Shown here: one piece after another, positions 52,809-61,322 of the stretch
Numbering within the stretch: the first letter of the stretch is position 1
Layout: each line of letters starts with the position of its first letter
Source: Castellaniella caeni NBRC 101664
Lineage (GTDB): Bacteria; Pseudomonadota; Gammaproteobacteria; Burkholderiales; Burkholderiaceae_B
Reading direction: 5' to 3'
Length of the DNA stretch: 64,000 nt
Assembly: GCF_001592225.1 (NCBI RefSeq)
Contig: NZ_BCWN01000004.1
Location: forward strand, 146,603-210,602
The notes under the pieces: generated by a model
What the model was told of the DNA's origin: nothing
What the model saw: only the letters and a program-made list of their open reading frames with translations
The model's database searches: none
Program-made: the position numbers and the translations under genes

Positions 52809-53318
52809 ATGTCGCAACTGTCCTTTTCCTCGTTCGATGCCTCGCTGATGGTGCGCGATGCACAGGGCCGCTACCTGCTGGCGACGGCCGACCAAATTCT
52901 GGAGGCCGCGCGCCAGGCCATCGAGTACAAGATGCAGCGCGGTGCGTCGTTCAGTTCGCCGGTGGCGGTCAAGGAGTACCTGAGCGCCAAGTTGGCTGGT
53001 TTCGAGCATGAAGTCTTCGCTGTGCTGTTCTTGGATACGCAGCATCGCCTGATCGAATACAGCGAGCTTTTCCGAGGCACCATCGACAGTGCATCGGTGT
53101 ATCCACGCGAGCTGGTCAAGGAGGCGCTGCGGCTCAATGCGGCAGCGGTCATCGTTTCGCACAACCATCCGAGCGGCAACCCCGAACCGAGCGGCGCCGA
53201 CAAGGTACTGACCCAGCGGCTCAGGGAGGCGCTGGCGCTGGTGGATGTCCGCACGCTGGATCACATCATCGTGGCGGGTGGCAGCACCATATCCTTCGCC
53301 GAACGCGGTCTGATTTGA
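52809..53318 (+). CDS. RadC-like JAB/MPN domain protein of the element
   Basis: A 169-residue protein consisting essentially of the RadC/JAB domain without the N-terminal helix-hairpin-helix of chromosomal RadC. The zinc motif is complete: VSHNHPSGNPEPSGAD with H118, H120 and D131, and the partner Glu in the HEVFAVLFLD strand. Ribosome site GGAG precedes the ATG. Such short RadC proteins are standard in Tn4371-type and other integrative elements; function unproven, possibly in DNA processing or counter-defence. It is preceded by repeat copy A and followed by a UUCG-loop terminator. Confidence 0.92.
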   Translation: MSQLSFSSFDASLMVRDAQGRYLLATADQILEAARQAIEYKMQRGASFSSPVAVKEYLSAKLAGFEHEVFAVLFLDTQHRLIEYSELFRGTIDSASVYPRELVKEALRLNAAAVIVSHNHPSGNPEPSGADKVLTQRLREALALVDVRTLDHIIVAGGSTISFAERGLI

Positions 53319-53322
53319 CCGA

Positions 53323-53343
53323 GGGGGCTTCGGCCCCCATTTT
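53323..53343 (+). terminator. Rho-independent terminator after radC
   Basis: GGGGGC, TTCG tetraloop, GCCCCC, then ATTTT. It sits between the convergent radC and arsH genes. Confidence 0.88.
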
Positions 53344-53359
53344 GCTGCGATGGCGGCTC

Positions 53360-54082
53360 TCAGATCGCTGCTTGATTGACGCGCCGGCTCAGGGCTTCGG
53401 CGCTTTCCTTGCGTTCGCTGTAGCGATCTACCAGATATGGCGCCACGTCGCGCGTGAGCAGCGTGAACTTCATCAGCTCTTCCATCACATCCACGATGCG
53501 GTCGTAATAGGCCGAGGGCTTCATGCGTCCCGCTTCATCGAACTCCTGGTATGCCTTGGCGACCGAAGACTGGTTTGGGACGGTCAGCATCCGCATCCAG
53601 CGGCCCAACACGCGCATTTGGTTAACGGCGTTGAAGGACTGCGATCCACCCGACACCTGCATCACCGCCAACGTCTTGCCCTGTGTCGGGCGCACCGCGC
53701 CGACCGACAGAGGAATCCAGTCTATTTGGGTCTTCATCAAGCCGGTCATGGCACCGTGGCGCTCGGGCGAACTCCACACCATGCTTTCGGCCCATTGCAC
53801 CAGTTCGTGCAGTTCCCTGACCTTTGGGTGATCGTGAGGCGCGTCATCCACCAACGGCAGGCCCGAGGGGTTGAACATCCGTGTCTCGCCGCCGAGCGCG
53901 CTCAGGATGTGTGCCGCTTCTTCAGCAGCCAGGCGGCTGAACGAGCGTTCGCGCAGCGAGCCATAGAGCAGCAGGAAGCGCGGCGCGTGGGTGGCACGCT
54001 CGGGTGCCATTAACCGCTGGGCATCGGGTTGCTGGAACAGCGCGGTGTCGATATTGGGTAGGTCGATTCTGGATTCAGACAC
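53360..54082 (-). CDS. arsH: organoarsenical oxidase/NADPH-FMN reductase ArsH
   Basis: A 240-residue flavodoxin-like protein. The FMN loop reads [19 protein letters not shown] (about residues 38-56); [20 protein letters not shown] and [20 protein letters not shown] are the other conserved ArsH blocks. ArsH oxidises trivalent organoarsenicals to less toxic pentavalent forms. I use a GTG start at 54082 behind GGAAGG, giving [16 protein letters not shown]; an ATG five codons earlier is an alternative. It is the last gene of the arsenic operon and overlaps arsC2 by 8 bases. Confidence 0.92.
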   Translation of the reverse strand: MSESRIDLPNIDTALFQQPDAQRLMAPERATHAPRFLLLYGSLRERSFSRLAAEEAAHILSALGGETRMFNPSGLPLVDDAPHDHPKVRELHELVQWAESMVWSSPERHGAMTGLMKTQIDWIPLSVGAVRPTQGKTLAVMQVSGGSQSFNAVNQMRVLGRWMRMLTVPNQSSVAKAYQEFDEAGRMKPSAYYDRIVDVMEELMKFTLLTRDVAPYLVDRYSERKESAEALSRRVNQAAI

Positions 54083-54497
54083 GGCGGCCTTCCGCATTCA
54101 CGACGGCTTCGCCGTCTTCCTTGCTGAATGCACCGCGCTGCGGCTGGGGCAGGATGTCCAGCACCGCTTCCGAAGGTCTGCACAGCAGTGCGCCCAGCGG
54201 CGAGACCACGATGGGGCGGTTGATGAGGATGGGGTGCTGGAGCATGAAGTCGATTAAATGTTCGTCGCTCCATTTGGAATCATCCAGGCCCAATTCCGCA
54301 TAAGGTGTGCCTTTCTCGCGCAGCACCGCACGCACTGGCACACCCATCGCAGCGATCAGCGTTTTCAGCGTCTCGCGGTCGGGCGGTGTTTTCAAGTATT
54401 CGATGATGGTCGGCTCTTCGCCGCTGTTGCGAATCAAGCCCAGCACGTTGCGCGACGTACCGCAGTCGGGGTTGTGATAGATGGTGATCTGGCTCAT
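54075..54497 (-). CDS. arsC2: glutaredoxin-coupled arsenate reductase (E. coli ArsC type)
   Basis: A 140-residue protein of the Spx/ArsC fold. The active-site Cys is C12 in [14 protein letters not shown], followed by family marks [12 protein letters not shown] and [18 protein letters not shown] with the Arg residues that bind arsenate. It reduces arsenate to arsenite using glutathione and glutaredoxin. It is unrelated in fold to the second reductase at 57.8 kb in the same operon. The start is 14 bases after the acr3 stop. Confidence 0.95.
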   Translation of the reverse strand: MSQITIYHNPDCGTSRNVLGLIRNSGEEPTIIEYLKTPPDRETLKTLIAAMGVPVRAVLREKGTPYAELGLDDSKWSDEHLIDFMLQHPILINRPIVVSPLGALLCRPSEAVLDILPQPQRGAFSKEDGEAVVNAEGRRV

Positions 54498-54511
54498 GCC
54501 ATTGCCTCGGT

Positions 54512-55624
54512 TCAGGGATTCGTGGGGTTGGCGGAATACATGCTGGCGCCCTTGAGCCGCCACCGGCGGCCCAACCGCAAGGCGACATGCACCAGCAGGA
54601 TGAGCACCGGCACTTCCACCAGCGGCCCGATCACCGTGGTGAAGGCGACAGGCGAAGCCAGGCCGAACGACGCAATAGCCACGGCGATGGCCAGCTCGAA
54701 GTTGTTGCCTGCGGCAGTGAAGGCGATGGCGGTGGTGCGTGGGTAGTCGGCCTGGATCAGCCGGCCCATAAAGAAACTGATGAGGAACTGGATCACGAAG
54801 TAGAGTGTCAGCGGCACGGCAATCTTTAGCGCGTCCATCGGCAGGCGCACCACGTCGGCACCTTTGAGGCTAAACATGGCCACGATGGTGAACAGTAGCG
54901 CCGCCAGCGTGATGGGACTGATCCGCGGCAGGAATGCACGCTCGTACCAGTCCTGGCCCTTGCGTCGAATCAGCGAGCGCCGGGTCAGGTAGCCGGCCAG
55001 GAACGGGATGCCCAGGTAAATCAGTACCGCCTCGGTGATCGTCCAAAAGCCCACGTCAATGACGCTGCCTTGCAGGCCGAACACAGGCGGCAGCACCGAC
55101 AGGAAGAACCAGGCATAGGTCGAGAAGAACAGGATCTGGAAGATCGAATTGAAGGCGACCAGGCCCGCGACATACTGGTTATCACCACGCGCCAACTGGT
55201 TCCACACAAGCACCATAGCGATGCAGCGTGCCAGTCCAATCAGGATCAGGCCGGTCATGTATTCCGGCTGGTCGCGTAGGAAAATCACCGCCAGCACGAA
55301 CATCAGCACCGGCCCGATGATCCAGTTTTGCACCAGTGACAGCAACAGCACGCGCCGGTCGGCGAAGACCTCGTGTAGCGTCTCGTAGCGCACCTTGGCC
55401 AGCGGCGGGTACATCATCAGGATCAGGCCGATGGCGATCGGGACGTTGGTCGTGCCGATCGAGAGCGCATTGAGCGCATCGGGCAAACCGTCGAAGAACG
55501 TACCCAATGCAACACCCAGCGCCATCGCGGCGAAAATCCAGACGGTGAGATAGCGATCTAGGAAGGACAGGCGCGATGGCGTGTTCAGCATCGAATGCCC
55601 GCTTTGGGGGCTGTCGTGATTCAT
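54512..55624 (-). CDS. acr3: arsenite efflux permease Acr3
   Basis: A 370-residue carrier with ten predicted membrane helices. Diagnostic segments are [42 protein letters not shown] with the essential Cys of the fourth helix, [18 protein letters not shown], and [18 protein letters not shown] with the conserved Glu. It expels arsenite using the proton gradient. The start overlaps the arsA stop by 4 bases, so production is linked to ArsA. Acr3 rather than ArsB accompanying ArsA/ArsD is the less classical combination. Confidence 0.95.
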   Translation of the reverse strand: MNHDSPQSGHSMLNTPSRLSFLDRYLTVWIFAAMALGVALGTFFDGLPDALNALSIGTTNVPIAIGLILMMYPPLAKVRYETLHEVFADRRVLLLSLVQNWIIGPVLMFVLAVIFLRDQPEYMTGLILIGLARCIAMVLVWNQLARGDNQYVAGLVAFNSIFQILFFSTYAWFFLSVLPPVFGLQGSVIDVGFWTITEAVLIYLGIPFLAGYLTRRSLIRRKGQDWYERAFLPRISPITLAALLFTIVAMFSLKGADVVRLPMDALKIAVPLTLYFVIQFLISFFMGRLIQADYPRTTAIAFTAAGNNFELAIAVAIASFGLASPVAFTTVIGPLVEVPVLILLVHVALRLGRRWRLKGASMYSANPTNP

Positions 55625-57387
55625 GAGGTTTTCCTGTTTGCCAAAGCCCGCAGACGCTCCACTCCCACCGGCTCTTCGGTCAGAAGCGGCACGACAGCAT
55701 GGCGTCGGGCATGTTGTGTGGCCACGGCGTCGATTTCCCGCAACTCGTTGCGTGCACGCTGGCGCAGCAGCGGGGAATGCGGATGTGCGGCCGCCACGCT
55801 GTTGTTAACGATCCAGGCCCACGGCTCGATGCCCGCGCGGCGCAGGTCGTCTTGCAGGTTGGCCGCTTCCAGCACGGGCGTGGTTTCGGCCAGGGTGACA
55901 ATGAGCACCTTGGTCTGCTTCGGATCTTGCAACTGCATCATCGGCGTCGTGAAATGAACGCCCGTCTCACCCATCTGCCGGGCGATGTCGCGGTGGTATG
56001 CGCCGGTGGCGTCGAGCAGCAGCAAGGTGTGGCCTGTGGGCGCGGTGTCCATCACCACGAACTTTCTGCCCCCTTCGCGGATGGCACGGGAGAATGCCTG
56101 GAACACCGCGATTTCCTCGGTGCAGGGCGAGCGCAGGTCTTCTTCCAGCAAGGCGCGGCCTTCGGCATCGAGCTGCGCGCCCTTGGTGTCCATCACATGC
56201 TGGCGATAGCGTGCCGTGGCTTCCTGGGGGTCGATGCGGCTGAGAGCCAGATTGGGAAGCGAACCTTCCAGCGTGTCGGCCAGATGCGCAGCCGGGTCGG
56301 AGGTGGTCAGATGCACGGGCAGGCCCCGGCCCGCCAGCTCCACGGCAATGGCAGCGGCCAGCGTGGTCTTGCCCACGCCGCCTTTGCCCATCACCATGAC
56401 CAGACCGTGCCCATCGGCAGCGACTTCATCGACCAGGGCGGATAAGTCCGGCGCATTGATCTGGTCGGGCAGCTCGATGGCATCGGCGCCATATGTGGCG
56501 TCGGTATCGACCAGCAGATGGCGCAGAGCGTCGAGGCCCACGAGGTTGAACGGCTTGAGCGCGATCTGATCCCGAGGCAACGCCTGGAGGACAGACGGAA
56601 TGGCGGCCAGCGTAGCCTGCTCTTTTTCGTAGATGGCAGCGGCAAGCGTATCGGTTTCGGCCTCGCTGGCAGGAAATACGCCGTTGATGACCAGGTGTTG
56701 CTGTGACAGGCCGATAGCGGCCAGTTCTTCATGGGTGCGGGCCGCCTCGCGCAGCGTGGGGCGCTGCGCACGGGCAACCAGCACTAGACGAGTGCGCAAG
56801 GGATCGGCCAACGCCTCTACCGCAGCCTTGTACTGACTGCGCTGTTTTTCCAGGCCCGCCAGCGGCCCCAGGCACGACGCATCGCCTTTGCCTGCTTCCA
56901 GAAAGCCACTCCATGCGCCCGGCAGTTGCAGCAGGCGGATGGTGTGGCCGGTAGGGGCTGTGTCGAAAATGATGTGCGCGTAATCCTGCGTCAGCGCCGC
57001 ATCGGTCAGCAGGGCCGTGAACTCATCGAAGGCGGCGATTTCCGTGGTGCAGGCACCCGACAGGGATTCTTCGATGCCATCCACTACCGCATCGGGCAAC
57101 ACGCCTCGCACTGGGCCGACTATGCGGTCACGGTACGCTTGCGCGGCTGCCTGCGGGTCGATTTCCAGTGCCCATAGATTCGGCACGGCGGCAATCGTCG
57201 TGATGTGGTTTCCGATGCGTTCGCCGAAAACCTGCCCCACGTTGGAAGCCGGGTCGGTACTGACGAGCAGCACACGCTTGCCCTGGGTCGCCAGTTGCAC
57301 GGCCGTTGCGCAGGCGATGGAGGTCTTGCCGACGCCCCCTTTGCCGGTGAAAAACAGGAAGCGAGGCGGCTGGGTCAGAAAGTGCAT
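55621..57387 (-). CDS. arsA: arsenite-stimulated ATPase ArsA
   Basis: A 588-residue ATPase with two homologous halves, each with its own P-loop: [18 protein letters not shown] near the N-terminus and [19 protein letters not shown] near residue 330. The signal-transduction sequences [16 protein letters not shown] and [16 protein letters not shown] are present in both. Metal-site cysteines are visible in [14 protein letters not shown] and [14 protein letters not shown]. It energises arsenite extrusion and receives As(III) from ArsD. It lies 13 bases after arsD. Confidence 0.96.
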   Translation of the reverse strand: MHFLTQPPRFLFFTGKGGVGKTSIACATAVQLATQGKRVLLVSTDPASNVGQVFGERIGNHITTIAAVPNLWALEIDPQAAAQAYRDRIVGPVRGVLPDAVVDGIEESLSGACTTEIAAFDEFTALLTDAALTQDYAHIIFDTAPTGHTIRLLQLPGAWSGFLEAGKGDASCLGPLAGLEKQRSQYKAAVEALADPLRTRLVLVARAQRPTLREAARTHEELAAIGLSQQHLVINGVFPASEAETDTLAAAIYEKEQATLAAIPSVLQALPRDQIALKPFNLVGLDALRHLLVDTDATYGADAIELPDQINAPDLSALVDEVAADGHGLVMVMGKGGVGKTTLAAAIAVELAGRGLPVHLTTSDPAAHLADTLEGSLPNLALSRIDPQEATARYRQHVMDTKGAQLDAEGRALLEEDLRSPCTEEIAVFQAFSRAIREGGRKFVVMDTAPTGHTLLLLDATGAYHRDIARQMGETGVHFTTPMMQLQDPKQTKVLIVTLAETTPVLEAANLQDDLRRAGIEPWAWIVNNSVAAAHPHSPLLRQRARNELREIDAVATQHARRHAVVPLLTEEPVGVERLRALANRKTS

Positions 57388-57400
57388 GGGATCTCCTTGT

Positions 57401-57760
57401 TCAGCAGCAGCGGCCGCCAGAGCAGCAGGCATTTTGGGCTGGCGAGGCTTCGGGCGCCTCGATGCCAGCCCAGCGGGTCAATTCGCTTCGGCTGGGGTAG
57501 CGGCCGGCCAAGGCCACCTCACCATCGACCAGAACCAGGGGCAGCGCCTCTTGGCCCGAGCGTTGCAAAAAGCCTTTCACAGTCGGGTTTTCGGCGAAAA
57601 CGAGGGGTTGCTGTGCCAGGTTGAAGCGTTCGACCTGAGCACCGTTTTGCTTGGCCCAATCCACATCGGCGGCGAAGTTCACCAAGTTTTGATCCACTTC
57701 AACGCCACATACGCCAGTGCTGCAACATAGCGCCGGGTCGAAAATCTGGATGTTTGGCAT
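57401..57760 (-). CDS. arsD: arsenic metallochaperone ArsD
   Basis: A 119-residue protein with the three essential cysteines in PALCCSTGVCGVEVD (C12, C13, C18) that carry As(III) to ArsA. A C-terminal vicinal pair module CCSGGRCC is also present. The fold is thioredoxin-like (FLQRSGQEALPLVLVDGEV with cis-Pro). It also acts as a weak repressor in plasmid R773. An in-frame extension upstream exists but lacks family similarity; ATG at 57760 gives the usual length. Confidence 0.95.
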   Translation of the reverse strand: MPNIQIFDPALCCSTGVCGVEVDQNLVNFAADVDWAKQNGAQVERFNLAQQPLVFAENPTVKGFLQRSGQEALPLVLVDGEVALAGRYPSRSELTRWAGIEAPEASPAQNACCSGGRCC

Positions 57761-57801
57761 GGGGTGTCCTTTCAAATTGGTTGTTGATGAAGTGACGCTC
57801 T

Positions 57802-58299
57802 TCACTCTTGGCCGATGTTTCGCAACTCGCGTTGCAGCGACATGGCGTCCAGGCGTTGCAGTGGCAGCGAGAGAAACAGCTCGATGCGGCGGCGCAAGAT
57901 CAGCGCGGCATCCTTGAACGCTTTGAGTCGTTGTTCTTCGCTGCCTTCGACGGCTGCCGGATCGGGCACGCCCCAGTGAGCCGATACCGGCTTGCCCGGC
58001 CAAAACGGGCACGCCTCGCCAGCGGCGTTGTCGCAGACGGTAAAAATGAAGTCGAACACCGGCGCCCCCGGCGCTACGAACTCATCCCAGCTTTTGCTGC
58101 GGTAGCCAGTCGTTGGCATGTGCAGCCTCTCCAGCGTGGCGAGCGCCAGCGGATGCACTTCGCCCTTGGGCTGGCTACCTGCCGAGTACGCCCGAAAGCG
58201 CCCTTGGCCCAGTTTGTTGAGGATGCCTTCGGCGAGGATGGAGCGTGCGGAATTGCCCGTGCAGATGAACAGTGCGTTGTATGCGGCCTCTGTGGTCAT
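57802..58299 (-). CDS. arsC: arsenate reductase, low-molecular-weight phosphatase type
   Basis: A 165-residue protein with the phosphatase loop C-x5-R in FICTGNSARS (C13 to R19) and two further cysteines, C89 and C97, in TVCDNAAGEACPFWPG, which are placed to relay the disulfide to thioredoxin as in S. aureus ArsC. It reduces arsenate to arsenite. A C-terminal extension of about 25 residues beyond the core is present. The start at 58299 is 11 bases after arsI and has no need of the longer hydrophobic upstream reading. Confidence 0.95.
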   Translation of the reverse strand: MTTEAAYNALFICTGNSARSILAEGILNKLGQGRFRAYSAGSQPKGEVHPLALATLERLHMPTTGYRSKSWDEFVAPGAPVFDFIFTVCDNAAGEACPFWPGKPVSAHWGVPDPAAVEGSEEQRLKAFKDAALILRRRIELFLSLPLQRLDAMSLQRELRNIGQE

Positions 58300-58310
58300 G
58301 GTGTGCTTTC

Positions 58311-58757
58311 TCAACAGCAGGAAGAACGGGGGCTTGCTGTGCAGCAAGCCGGTGCGGTGATCGGTGTCGTGACTGAGGCCGCTTCATGGAAGACCGGGAT
58401 GCTGCCTAACGTGTGGAAGTGCTCCCAGGCAATACCCTGCGGATCGGTGACCCAATGCTTCTCGCTGCGTGCGTAGCAGCAGGTGGTCGTGCCTTCGTCG
58501 AGCAACTTCATGTCGGCGGCTTGTGCGCGGAGTTTCAGGGCGGCCAGTTCCTCGGCGTCGTCGGTCTGGATGCCCAGGTGGTCGATGCCCGGCTTGCTGC
58601 CGCGCGTGGAGATGGCGAAGTTGACCGGCGGGTCTTCGAGCATCCACTTCGCGTAGTCGCCTTCGACGCGCGCAGGCTGCGCCGCGAATAGTTGGGAATA
58701 GAAGCCGATGCTGCGGTTCAAGTCATCGACGTGCAGGTGGACGTGGAAGCGCTTCAT
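58311..58757 (-). CDS. arsI: ArsI/CadI family dioxygenase-like protein (probable C-As lyase)
   Basis: A 148-residue vicinal-oxygen-chelate protein. Predicted iron ligands are H5 (FHVHLHV), H60 (GIDHLGIQ) and E112 (AWEHF). The vicinal cysteines C93-C94 in TTTCCYARSEKHW match the arsenical-binding pair of ArsI, which cleaves the carbon-arsenic bond of methylarsenite. A further CC pair forms the very C-terminus. CadI-like cadmium-induced proteins are the alternative, but the arsenic operon context favours ArsI. It starts 12 bases after arsR. Confidence 0.88.
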   Translation of the reverse strand: MKRFHVHLHVDDLNRSIGFYSQLFAAQPARVEGDYAKWMLEDPPVNFAISTRGSKPGIDHLGIQTDDAEELAALKLRAQAADMKLLDEGTTTCCYARSEKHWVTDPQGIAWEHFHTLGSIPVFHEAASVTTPITAPACCTASPRSSCC

Positions 58758-58769
58758 GGAGAGTTCCTT

Positions 58770-59099
58770 TCAGCAGGAGGCACAGGTGGAGGGAGATTCA
58801 GTGACTTCGCATACGCCGCCCTGGCAGCAGTGCTCGGTCATGTAGCCAAGCAGACTGTTCATCTGCGCGAAGTCGGCGCGATAGATCAGGTTGCGCCCTT
58901 GCTGTTCGATGGTGACGAGGCCAGCGTGAGCCAGCTCCTTCAGATGGAAGGACAGAGAGTTGCGGGCCACGTCGAGCTGGTCGGCCAAGACGCTGGGCGT
59001 CAGCCCCTCGGGGCCTGCGACGACCAGGGCGCGGAACACGCGCAGGCGTTGGGTGTGGGCCAGGGCACCGAGGGCGGAAACAGCTTGATCTTCGTTCAT
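58770..59099 (-). CDS. arsR: ArsR-type arsenite-responsive repressor
   Basis: A 109-residue winged-helix protein: LGALAHTQRLRVFRALV, then TPSVLADQLDVARNSLSFHLKELAHAGLV as recognition region. The metal-binding cysteines are not in the classical ELCVCDL helix but at the C-terminus: C91, C92, C97 in HCCQGGVC, plus C106 and C109 at the end. That is the layout of the Acidithiobacillus-type ArsR. It heads the eight-gene operon and should repress it in the absence of arsenite. An imperfect inverted repeat lies just upstream. Confidence 0.93.
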   Translation of the reverse strand: MNEDQAVSALGALAHTQRLRVFRALVVAGPEGLTPSVLADQLDVARNSLSFHLKELAHAGLVTIEQQGRNLIYRADFAQMNSLLGYMTEHCCQGGVCEVTESPSTCASC

Positions 59100-59101
59100 G
59101 G

Positions 59102-59125
59102 TTCGATAATACAACATTTATTGAA
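59102..59125 (-). promoter_or_regulatory. candidate ArsR operator
   Basis: An AT-rich imperfect inverted repeat whose arms read TTCGATAAT and ATTTATTGAA, directly before the arsR start. ArsR-family sites typically have this TTCA/TGAA-ended, 20-25 bp form. It is the only AT-rich segment between arsR and repeat copy B. Confidence 0.55.
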
Positions 59126-59156
59126 TCATTGTGCAAGAAACCAGCAAACAGAACCT

Positions 59157-59440
59157 CGTGCCGCCGTCGGGTTCGCGGGCTATGTCCCGCGCTTCGTGTC
59201 GAATCACGGCCATCCGGCTATGCCCCCTGGCGCCTCCGACCTGGGTGCTCTGCTCGCCTAAAACCGACGCATATGGAGGTGCAAGGGAGGCGGTCTTGCT
59301 GTTCCCTTCATCGTGCCACGGCGTGCTCGCCGTCAAGGGCTGCGCGCCGATGGCGCTTGCGTCCTGGCGGCCGTCGTTGCCCCCTGACTGCTTGCGCTGC
59401 GCCGTGCCACGGAAGGGTCGGGCAATTCCGCCCGGCAACC
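59157..59440. repeat. direct repeat copy B, ending at the trbL break
   Basis: Diverged second copy of the sequence at 52497-52797 in the same orientation. The first 60 bases differ at about 6 positions, the middle part is more diverged with small deletions, and the last part including GGGCAATTCCGCCCG is identical. The hairpins are at 59175-59190, 59318-59333 and 59419-59434. Similarity stops where trbL sequence starts. With the operator above, this fills the gap between arsR and trbL. Confidence 0.85.
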
Positions 59441-59441
59441 C

Positions 59442-60599
59442 TTCATCATCGGCAACTTCAACTGGCTGGCGAGCATCGTGTTCCGCTCGTTCGCCGGCCT
59501 GGGAATCACGGCCACCGGATCGGCCATCACGATGGAGAATTTTCTTCAGCCGGGGCGGCTGGCGAAAACCGGCATTGACGCAGGAGCACCGATTCTGGAA
59601 CAGATCGGGGACATGGCCGGGTTCCCCGAGGTGTTCGTGAACATCGACCCCATCGTGGTGATGTTCCTCGCCTGGCTGGTGGTGATCCTCTGCTTCTTCG
59701 TGCTGGCGGTGCAGCTTTTCATCACGCTGATCGAGTTCAAGCTGACCACGCTCGCCAGCTTCGTGCTGGTGCCGTTCGCGCTGTGGAACAAGACGAGCTT
59801 CCTGGCGGAAAAGGTGCTCGGCAACGTGGTGTCTTCGGGCATCAAAGTCTTGGTGCTGGCCGTCATCGTCGGCATCGGTTCGGGTCTGTTCGCCGAGTTC
59901 CAAGCGCATCCCGATGAACCATCCATCGACCATGCGCTGGTCGTGATGCTGGCCTCGCTCGCGCTGCTGGCGCTGGGCATCTTCGGCCCCGGCATCGCCA
60001 CCGGCCTGGTGTCCGGTGCGCCTCAGCTTGGCGCGGGCGCGATGGCCGGTGCTGCTGTCGGCGCTGTCGGCACGGGCGTCGCCATCGGTGCCGCCGCGAC
60101 CGGCGTGGGCGCCGCCGTAGCCGCCGGGGCACGCATGGCGCCAGCCGCCGCGAAGCTGGCCGGTGCCGGGGCGCGTGCCGCCACCTCAGCGGCTGGCAAC
60201 GCGCGGTCGGCGTTCCAGGCGGGTTCCACCGCTGCGGGCGGCGGGGCCAAAGGCGCGGCGGCTGGCCTTGGCAATGTCGCCAAGACCAGCGCACAGGCCG
60301 CCAGCCGCCGCGTCGCTTCTGGTGCTTCCGCAGCAGGGCAGAAGATGACCAGTTCCTTTCGTGCCGGCTGGAACGGATCTTCGGACGATGCCGGTGCAGC
60401 CGCGGCGGGCCAATCCGCCGCAAGCGAGGCCGCAGACGGCGCTGCCAACTCGCAGAAGCAAGAGCAACCCGCCTGGGCCAAGCGGATGCACCGCCGCCAG
60501 CAGATCACCCATGCCGCGACCACCACCGCCCACACGCTGCGCGGTGGCGACGGCGGCGGCTCAGGGCAAGGCCCGAGCCTGCGCGATTCCGATACCTGA
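59442..60599 (+). pseudogene. trbL: trbL, 5'-truncated (VirB6-like T4SS channel protein)
   Basis: The reading is recognisable as TrbL from FIIGNFNWLASIVFRSF onward, which in intact proteins lies roughly 75-90 residues from the start. The first membrane helices and the start codon are missing. The remaining 385 codons include several membrane helices (VVMFLAWLVVILCFFVLAVQLF and others to about residue 190) and the Ala/Gly-rich soluble tail ending QGPSLRDSDT. The only possible start in frame is a GTG at 59478 without a clear ribosome site. Function in a secretion channel is unlikely. Confidence 0.85.
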
Positions 60600-60617
60600 C
60601 CCTCAAGGAGAACACCC

Positions 60618-61322
60618 ATGCGATTCAAACGACCGCAGGTGCGCTACGCCGATACGCCGCAGCCTGCCACCCCGTATCAAGCCGCCGCCCAGGTGTGGGA
60701 CGAGCGTATCGGCTCGGCCCGCGTGCAGGCCAAGAACTGGCGGCTGATGGCCTTCGGCTGCCTGGTGCTCGCGCTACTGATGGCCGGTGGCCTGGTATGG
60801 CGCTCGGCGCAGTCCATCGTGACGCCTTACGTCATCGAGGTCGATCAGGCCGGACAGGTTCGCGCCGTGGGCGAGGCCGCCACGCCGTACCGGCCCGCCG
60901 ATGCGCAGATCGCGCACCACCTGGCACGCTTCGTCAGCCTGGTGCGCTCGCTGTCCATCGACCCCATCGTCGTGCGGCAAAACTGGCTCGATGCCTACGA
61001 CTACACCACCGACCGGGGCGCGGCCGTGCTCAACGACTACGCCCGCACCAATGATCCATTCGCTCGCATCGGCAAGGAATCGGTGACGGTGCAGATCACC
61101 AGCGTGGTGCGTGCCAGCGACACGTCTTTCAACGTGCGCTGGACGGAGCAACGGTTCGTCAATGGCGCACCCGCTGGCACCGAACGCTGGAACGCCGTGC
61201 TTTCCACCGTCCTGCAAACCCCGCGCACCGAACAGCGCCTGCGCAAGAACCCGTTGGGTATCTACGTCAACGGCCTGTCGTGGAGCCGCGAACTGGATTC
61301 TTCCGAAGGAGCCAAGCCATGA
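60618..61322 (+). CDS. trbF: conjugative transfer protein TrbF (VirB8-like)
   Basis: A 234-residue bitopic inner-membrane protein: cytoplasmic tail, one membrane helix at about 43-62 (LMAFGCLVLALLMAGGLVW), then a VirB8-fold periplasmic domain with VTPYVIEVDQAGQVRAVG and LGIYVNGLSWSREL. It is a platform component of the mating-pair channel. AAGGAG lies before the ATG, 18 bases after trbL. The gene is intact although most of its partner genes are missing from the element. Confidence 0.93.
   Translation: MRFKRPQVRYADTPQPATPYQAAAQVWDERIGSARVQAKNWRLMAFGCLVLALLMAGGLVWRSAQSIVTPYVIEVDQAGQVRAVGEAATPYRPADAQIAHHLARFVSLVRSLSIDPIVVRQNWLDAYDYTTDRGAAVLNDYARTNDPFARIGKESVTVQITSVVRASDTSFNVRWTEQRFVNGAPAGTERWNAVLSTVLQTPRTEQRLRKNPLGIYVNGLSWSRELDSSEGAKP

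Noticed and set aside
59129..59578. A 149-codon reading across repeat copy B into trbL
   Set aside because: It crosses the repeat-trbL junction in a frame different from trbL, and has no ribosome site.
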